Positions 7,217-9,808 of a DNA stretch of 9,808 bases are shown one piece after another. Within the stretch, counting starts at the first letter, position 1; each line of letters starts with the position of its first letter. Position numbers and translations under genes: made by a program. Below the pieces are notes generated by a model. It did not search any database. It was given only the letters and a program-made list of their open reading frames with translations, and was not told where the DNA came from. Source of the stretch: an uncultured Calothrix sp. (lineage in GTDB: Bacteria; Cyanobacteriota; Cyanobacteriia; Cyanobacteriales; Nostocaceae); NCBI GenBank assembly GCA_937884685.1, contig CAKZYM010000576.1, positions 1-9,808 on the forward strand, in the 5' to 3' direction.

Positions 7217-7320
7217 CTTACATACATATATAAGTTGGGGATTTTTTACCTATACACTTTTTCTGAAACCTTTTTATAGCAGTGGTTATAGAGATTTCTA
7301 TCAAATTCGCGTTTTTTGCA
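7217..7320 (+). repeat. ~100-bp imperfect direct repeat, copy 1
   Basis: It begins CTTACATACATATATA and continues TTGGGGATTTTTTACCTATA, CTGAAACC, a GGTTATAGAGATTT block and TATCAAATTC, then GTTTTTTGC. Each block recurs in order in copy 2, offset by about 147 bases. The copies have diverged by substitutions and small indels, so the duplication is not recent. Confidence 0.65.
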
Positions 7321-7363
7321 GTTAGTCATGTTAATTCAGCACCTCTTTTTCGGAACTTTTTAC

Positions 7364-7465
7364 CTTACACATATATAGGCTGGGGATTTTTTGCCTATAC
7401 ATTTTTTGATGAAATCTATTTACAGTAAAGGTTTGTGGAGATTTTATCAAATTCAAGTTTTTCGC
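7364..7465 (+). repeat. ~100-bp imperfect direct repeat, copy 2
   Basis: It begins CTTACACATATATAGG and continues CTGGGGATTTTTTGCCTATA, a GAAATC block, GGTTTGTGGAGATTTTATCA and AATTCAAGTTTTTCGCC. It parallels copy 1 block for block. A shared TGGGGATTTTTT-x-CCTATACA core is the longest near-identical stretch. Confidence 0.65.
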
Positions 7466-7515
7466 CACATCGGAATTGTATAGGTAAATCTTCCTCAAAC
7501 CTATTCCCTTTGTAG

Positions 7516-7578
7516 GGTGCGTTATAAACGTTAGTTTTGACGCACCACGGAAGATTTGTGGTGCGTTACGCGCTTCGC
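7516..7578. repeat. GGTGCGTTA-type palindromic repeat cluster
   Basis: ACGCACCAC (7540-7548) pairs perfectly with GTGGTGCGT (7558-7566) around a 9-base loop. The same ACGCACC can instead pair with GGTGCGT at 7516-7522, giving two mutually exclusive hairpins. A CGCG-CTT-CGCG hairpin (7568-7578) follows. GTAGGGTGCGTTA is a familiar cyanobacterial dispersed-repeat sequence. It lies about 145 bases before the CHAT-NTPase start and could affect its leader transcript. Confidence 0.6.
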
Positions 7579-7709
7579 GATAACACACGCTACTTTGTAA
7601 ATAAATTTTCACGGCAAAAAAATAAAGAATTTATAGATATCAGAAGTAAAAAGTGACGAATGTAGTAGCATCTGAAAGTAAAGTGCAATATCCCGACAAT
7701 CAAAACTAT

Positions 7710-7714
7710 AAGGA
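7710..7714 (+). promoter_or_regulatory. Shine-Dalgarno deciding the CHAT-NTPase start
   Basis: AAGGA lies 7 bases before ATG 7722. No comparable site precedes the more upstream GTG at 7653. The paralogous fragment at 528 also begins at the residue matching ATG 7722, so this site decides the start. Confidence 0.7.
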
Positions 7715-7721
7715 ACTGGTA

Positions 7722-9782
7722 ATGCAGGTACTAGTAAATTTAAAGTTTAGTAAAGGTGACTTTGAGCATGGATTTGAGGAAATCATGCTTTGTACGGATA
7801 TTGTTGATTGTGAAAACTCTGCGGAGCTTGAAGTAACACTACCACCTGCACCATTAATTCCTGGTTTCTATCAAAATTGGCAAGATAGATACAGTAAGTT
7901 GGTGGGAACTTCGGGAAGAAAAGCTTTATCACAAATACCTGTAACTATAAGCTATACAGAAAATATTTCTAGAGGTTTTCCTGAACAACAACCTCCTAAC
8001 TTCTCCTATCACGAGTGTCAAAAAGAATGCAATCAATATGCTGAAAATTTACGTACTCAAATAAATCAATGGCTGGCTGTAATTAAGTCAAAATTACAAA
8101 CAGTATTAGAGTTAGATGAAAATTCAGATATTTTACTGACTATCAATACTGAAAATATTACATCTCAAGTTACGAAAGATATTTTACACCGTTTGCCTTG
8201 GCGAAAATGGGATTATTTTAATAGTAATTCGACTTTTGAAGTAGTTTTATGTTTAAGCGAATCCCCTACATCCGTTACCCACACTCCATCCGTTGCCAAT
8301 CCATCTACTGCCAATAATGGCAGATTTAGAAGAGTCAGAATTACGAGTGTCTATGGTGACACTAAAGATATCAATGTTGCAGAGGATAAGAAGTCAATTG
8401 CAAAACTTGAGAAGCGGGGAGCGGAATTAATTCATCTGGATCAACCACAACGGCAAGATTTTATCGCATTCTGGAATAAACCTTGCGATATTTTCTTTTA
8501 TAACGGTCACAGTGAAAGTAGTATTGATGGTACTGTTGGTTGGCTACAAATTAACAGTACGGAAAGTTTAAATTTACAAGAAATTAGAAATACTTTTCGC
8601 GAAGCTATCCGAAAGGGTTTGCAGGTAGCAATATTGAATTCCTGCGATGGCTTGGGTTTAGCAAAGCAATTAGCTGATTTGCATTTACCTTATATTATAG
8701 TTTGGCGAGAACCCGTACCGGATAAAATTGCTCAAAAATTTCTTCAATATTTTCTCAGTTCCTATGCTGAAGGAAGGTCGTTATTTCACTCAGTAACAGA
8801 TGCAAGAATTAAGCTTGTAGAACTTACTAATAGTGCTGAAAAAGAAAAACAAATACCGCTATTGGAATGGTTGCCGATTATTTGTAAAAATACTGAATTA
8901 GCTCCTCCTACTTGGGAAGATTTGGGAGGACTTACGGGTAAACTTCCGGACTGTCCTTATCAGGGATTATCCGCATTTGGGGAAGAGAATAAAGATGTCT
9001 TTTTTGGTAGGGATGATGTAGTTGCAGATTCAGTAAAAGCGGTAAATAGTAAAGCTTTGGTTCCGGTAATTGGTCCTTCTGGAAGCGGGAAATCTTCCGT
9101 GGTGTTTGCAGGTTTGGTTCCTCAGTTGAGGGATTTAGGTAACGTACAAATTGTATCCTTTCGTCCGGGGAAGAATCCTTTTGATGCATTGGCGATCGCC
9201 TTCGGCAGAGCTATCTCTTTCAGAGACGCTCCGCTAACGCTTAACGGCTTAAGTGGAATTCAAAATATTCAACCGAGCAATAACCGATTGCAAGAATTGC
9301 AATTAGGAGTAGATTTACAGCAAGATTATTTTGCTTTGTGCAATTTAATTCAAAAAATTATCAAACATGAAAACAAAAACAACTCCAGTCATTGGGAGTG
9401 GAGCGGAGCGCAACGTAGCAATCGCCGTATCGTAATCATAGCCGACCAATTTGAAGAACTTTACACCTTAACCGAAGATTCCCTTCGTCAACCTTTCCTA
9501 GATTTATTACTTTATGCAGTGCAAAATGCTCCAGCTTTTAGTTTAGTGCTGACGCTAAGGGCTGATTTTATGGGTAAAGCGCTAGATTATCAACCAATGG
9601 GTGAAGCTTTCAAGAAATATCCCCCGTTGTTGCTAACTCCCATGAAACGCGAAGAATTACAAGCAGCCATTGAACAACCAGCAGCGAAAATGAAGGTGGA
9701 ATTGGAGCGGGGGTTAACCAGTAAATTAATTGATGATTTGGGTAATGAACGCGGATGCTTACATTTAGTAGAGTTTACCTAG
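7722..9782 (+). CDS. CHAT protease - STAND NTPase, interrupted by an amber stop
   Basis: Translation from ATG 7722 gives 686 residues. The N-terminal region (1-~145) is shared with the lone fragment at 157-528. A CHAT (caspase-like) domain follows: FFYNGHSES with the catalytic His at 263, ILNSCDGLGLA with the catalytic Cys at 308, then IIVWREPVPD and WLPIICKN. CPYQGLSAFGEENKDVFFGR (about 414-433) is the usual lead-in to a STAND/novel-STAND NTPase, with Walker A GPSGSGKS (451-458), Walker B-like IIADQFEE (Asp 575) and LRADFMG. The family continues through LLEFAL-x-x-LW to a C-terminal sensor domain; here the frame reads LVEFT, TAG (9780-9782), LELWELRD. The reading frame thus still matches the family after the stop, so the full gene probably ran past the window edge and is broken, or the stop is a sequencing error. 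Two palindromic repeats lie in frame (9191-9243, 9388-9426). It is expected to be a cytoplasmic protease triggered by an NTPase sensor. Confidence 0.85.
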   Translation: MQVLVNLKFSKGDFEHGFEEIMLCTDIVDCENSAELEVTLPPAPLIPGFYQNWQDRYSKLVGTSGRKALSQIPVTISYTENISRGFPEQQPPNFSYHECQKECNQYAENLRTQINQWLAVIKSKLQTVLELDENSDILLTINTENITSQVTKDILHRLPWRKWDYFNSNSTFEVVLCLSESPTSVTHTPSVANPSTANNGRFRRVRITSVYGDTKDINVAEDKKSIAKLEKRGAELIHLDQPQRQDFIAFWNKPCDIFFYNGHSESSIDGTVGWLQINSTESLNLQEIRNTFREAIRKGLQVAILNSCDGLGLAKQLADLHLPYIIVWREPVPDKIAQKFLQYFLSSYAEGRSLFHSVTDARIKLVELTNSAEKEKQIPLLEWLPIICKNTELAPPTWEDLGGLTGKLPDCPYQGLSAFGEENKDVFFGRDDVVADSVKAVNSKALVPVIGPSGSGKSSVVFAGLVPQLRDLGNVQIVSFRPGKNPFDALAIAFGRAISFRDAPLTLNGLSGIQNIQPSNNRLQELQLGVDLQQDYFALCNLIQKIIKHENKNNSSHWEWSGAQRSNRRIVIIADQFEELYTLTEDSLRQPFLDLLLYAVQNAPAFSLVLTLRADFMGKALDYQPMGEAFKKYPPLLLTPMKREELQAAIEQPAAKMKVELERGLTSKLIDDLGNERGCLHLVEFT
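9191..9243 (+). repeat. HIP1-linked palindromic repeat inside the NTPase domain
   Basis: GGCGATCGCC (9191-9200, containing HIP1) is followed by GGCAGAGCTATCTC and GAGACGCTCCGCTAACGC, with a TCTCT-TTC-AGAGA hairpin at 9214-9226. This is a well-known type of Nostocales short repeat, here read in frame as AIAFGRAISFRDAPLTL. It sits between the NTPase Walker A and Walker B motifs and adds about 15 residues that I do not recognise from the family. Confidence 0.6.
9388..9426 (+). repeat. Dispersed GTCATTGGGAGTG repeat, copy 2, in frame
   Basis: It shares GTCATTGGGAGTG and the AGCG/AATCGC modules with the MITE-borne copy at 4068-4100. It is translated in frame as SHWEWSGAQRSNRR directly before the Walker B strand (RRIVIIADQFEE). 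Family members usually have only a short loop here, so it reads as an insertion. Confidence 0.6.
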
Positions 9783-9808
9783 TTAGAGCTGTGGGAGCTC
9801 CGCGATAT

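Larger units (their letters stand above)
7130..7721. promoter_or_regulatory. Divergent promoter region with duplicated blocks
   Basis: About 590 bases separate the sigma-like gene (minus) from the CHAT-NTPase gene (plus). It contains a ~100-bp imperfect direct repeat (7217-7320 and 7364-7465), an inverted pair TTTACCTATAC (7245-7255) and GTATAGGTAAA (7478-7488), and a GC-rich hairpin cluster (7516-7578). TATATA boxes occur in both direct-repeat copies. Promoters for both genes should lie here, but I could not choose -35/-10 pairs. Open frames on either strand in this stretch lack ribosome sites and family likeness. Confidence 0.5.

Noticed and set aside
7217..7488. CRISPR array suggested by regularly recurring blocks
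   Set aside because: There are only two long, diverged copies with no short identical repeats separated by unique spacers.
7331..7612. 93-residue minus-strand open frame in the divergent promoter region
   Set aside because: It covers one copy of the direct repeat and the hairpin cluster, which are non-coding repeats; the product has no domain character.
8932..9189. 85-residue minus-strand open frame
   Set aside because: Antisense to the highly conserved Walker A region of the CHAT-NTPase.

Overview
The window looks like a piece of a filamentous, Nostocales-like cyanobacterial chromosome. The signs are two GCGATCGC (HIP1) palindromes (111-118 and 9192-9199), several families of short dispersed palindromic repeats of cyanobacterial type, AT-rich intergenic DNA, and gene families largely confined to cyanobacteria (a sigma-like regulator of about 520 residues, a DUF1822 protein, CHAT/STAND proteins). 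No rRNA, tRNA, CRISPR array or complete insertion sequence was seen.

Layout, right to left on the minus strand: a sigma-70-like regulator (7129-5570); a DUF1822-family protein 75 bases downstream (5494-4427); a 500-base gap holding a ~93-bp MITE-like element; an AT-rich gene for a large P-loop GTPase-like protein (3926-1923); then, immediately after its stop and in the same frame, a headless CHAT-protease C-terminus (1922-1350); a small exported or membrane-anchored protein (1147-605); and a lone CHAT-protein N-terminus (528-157). On the plus strand, divergent from the sigma-like gene, is a CHAT protease fused to a STAND-type NTPase (7722-9782). Both CHAT catalytic motifs are intact, but an in-frame amber stop interrupts the NTPase, and the same frame still looks like family sequence up to the window edge.

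The locus can be read as a cyanobacterial caspase-like (CHAT) signalling or conflict module: a dedicated sigma-like/DUF1822 pair next to a protease-NTPase, a large GTPase and a membrane protein, with debris of at least one further CHAT paralogue. The two CHAT fragments correspond to opposite ends of the plus-strand CHAT protein but lie in permuted order, so the region has been rearranged. The joint function is inference; family assignments come from motifs read by eye.

The most unusual features are: dispersed palindromic repeats inserted in frame inside two genes (NTPase and sigma-like), one of the same family as a repeat inside the MITE; a ~100-bp imperfect direct repeat in the divergent promoter region; the GTPase/CHAT junction in one reading frame separated by a single TAA; and the amber codon in the NTPase.
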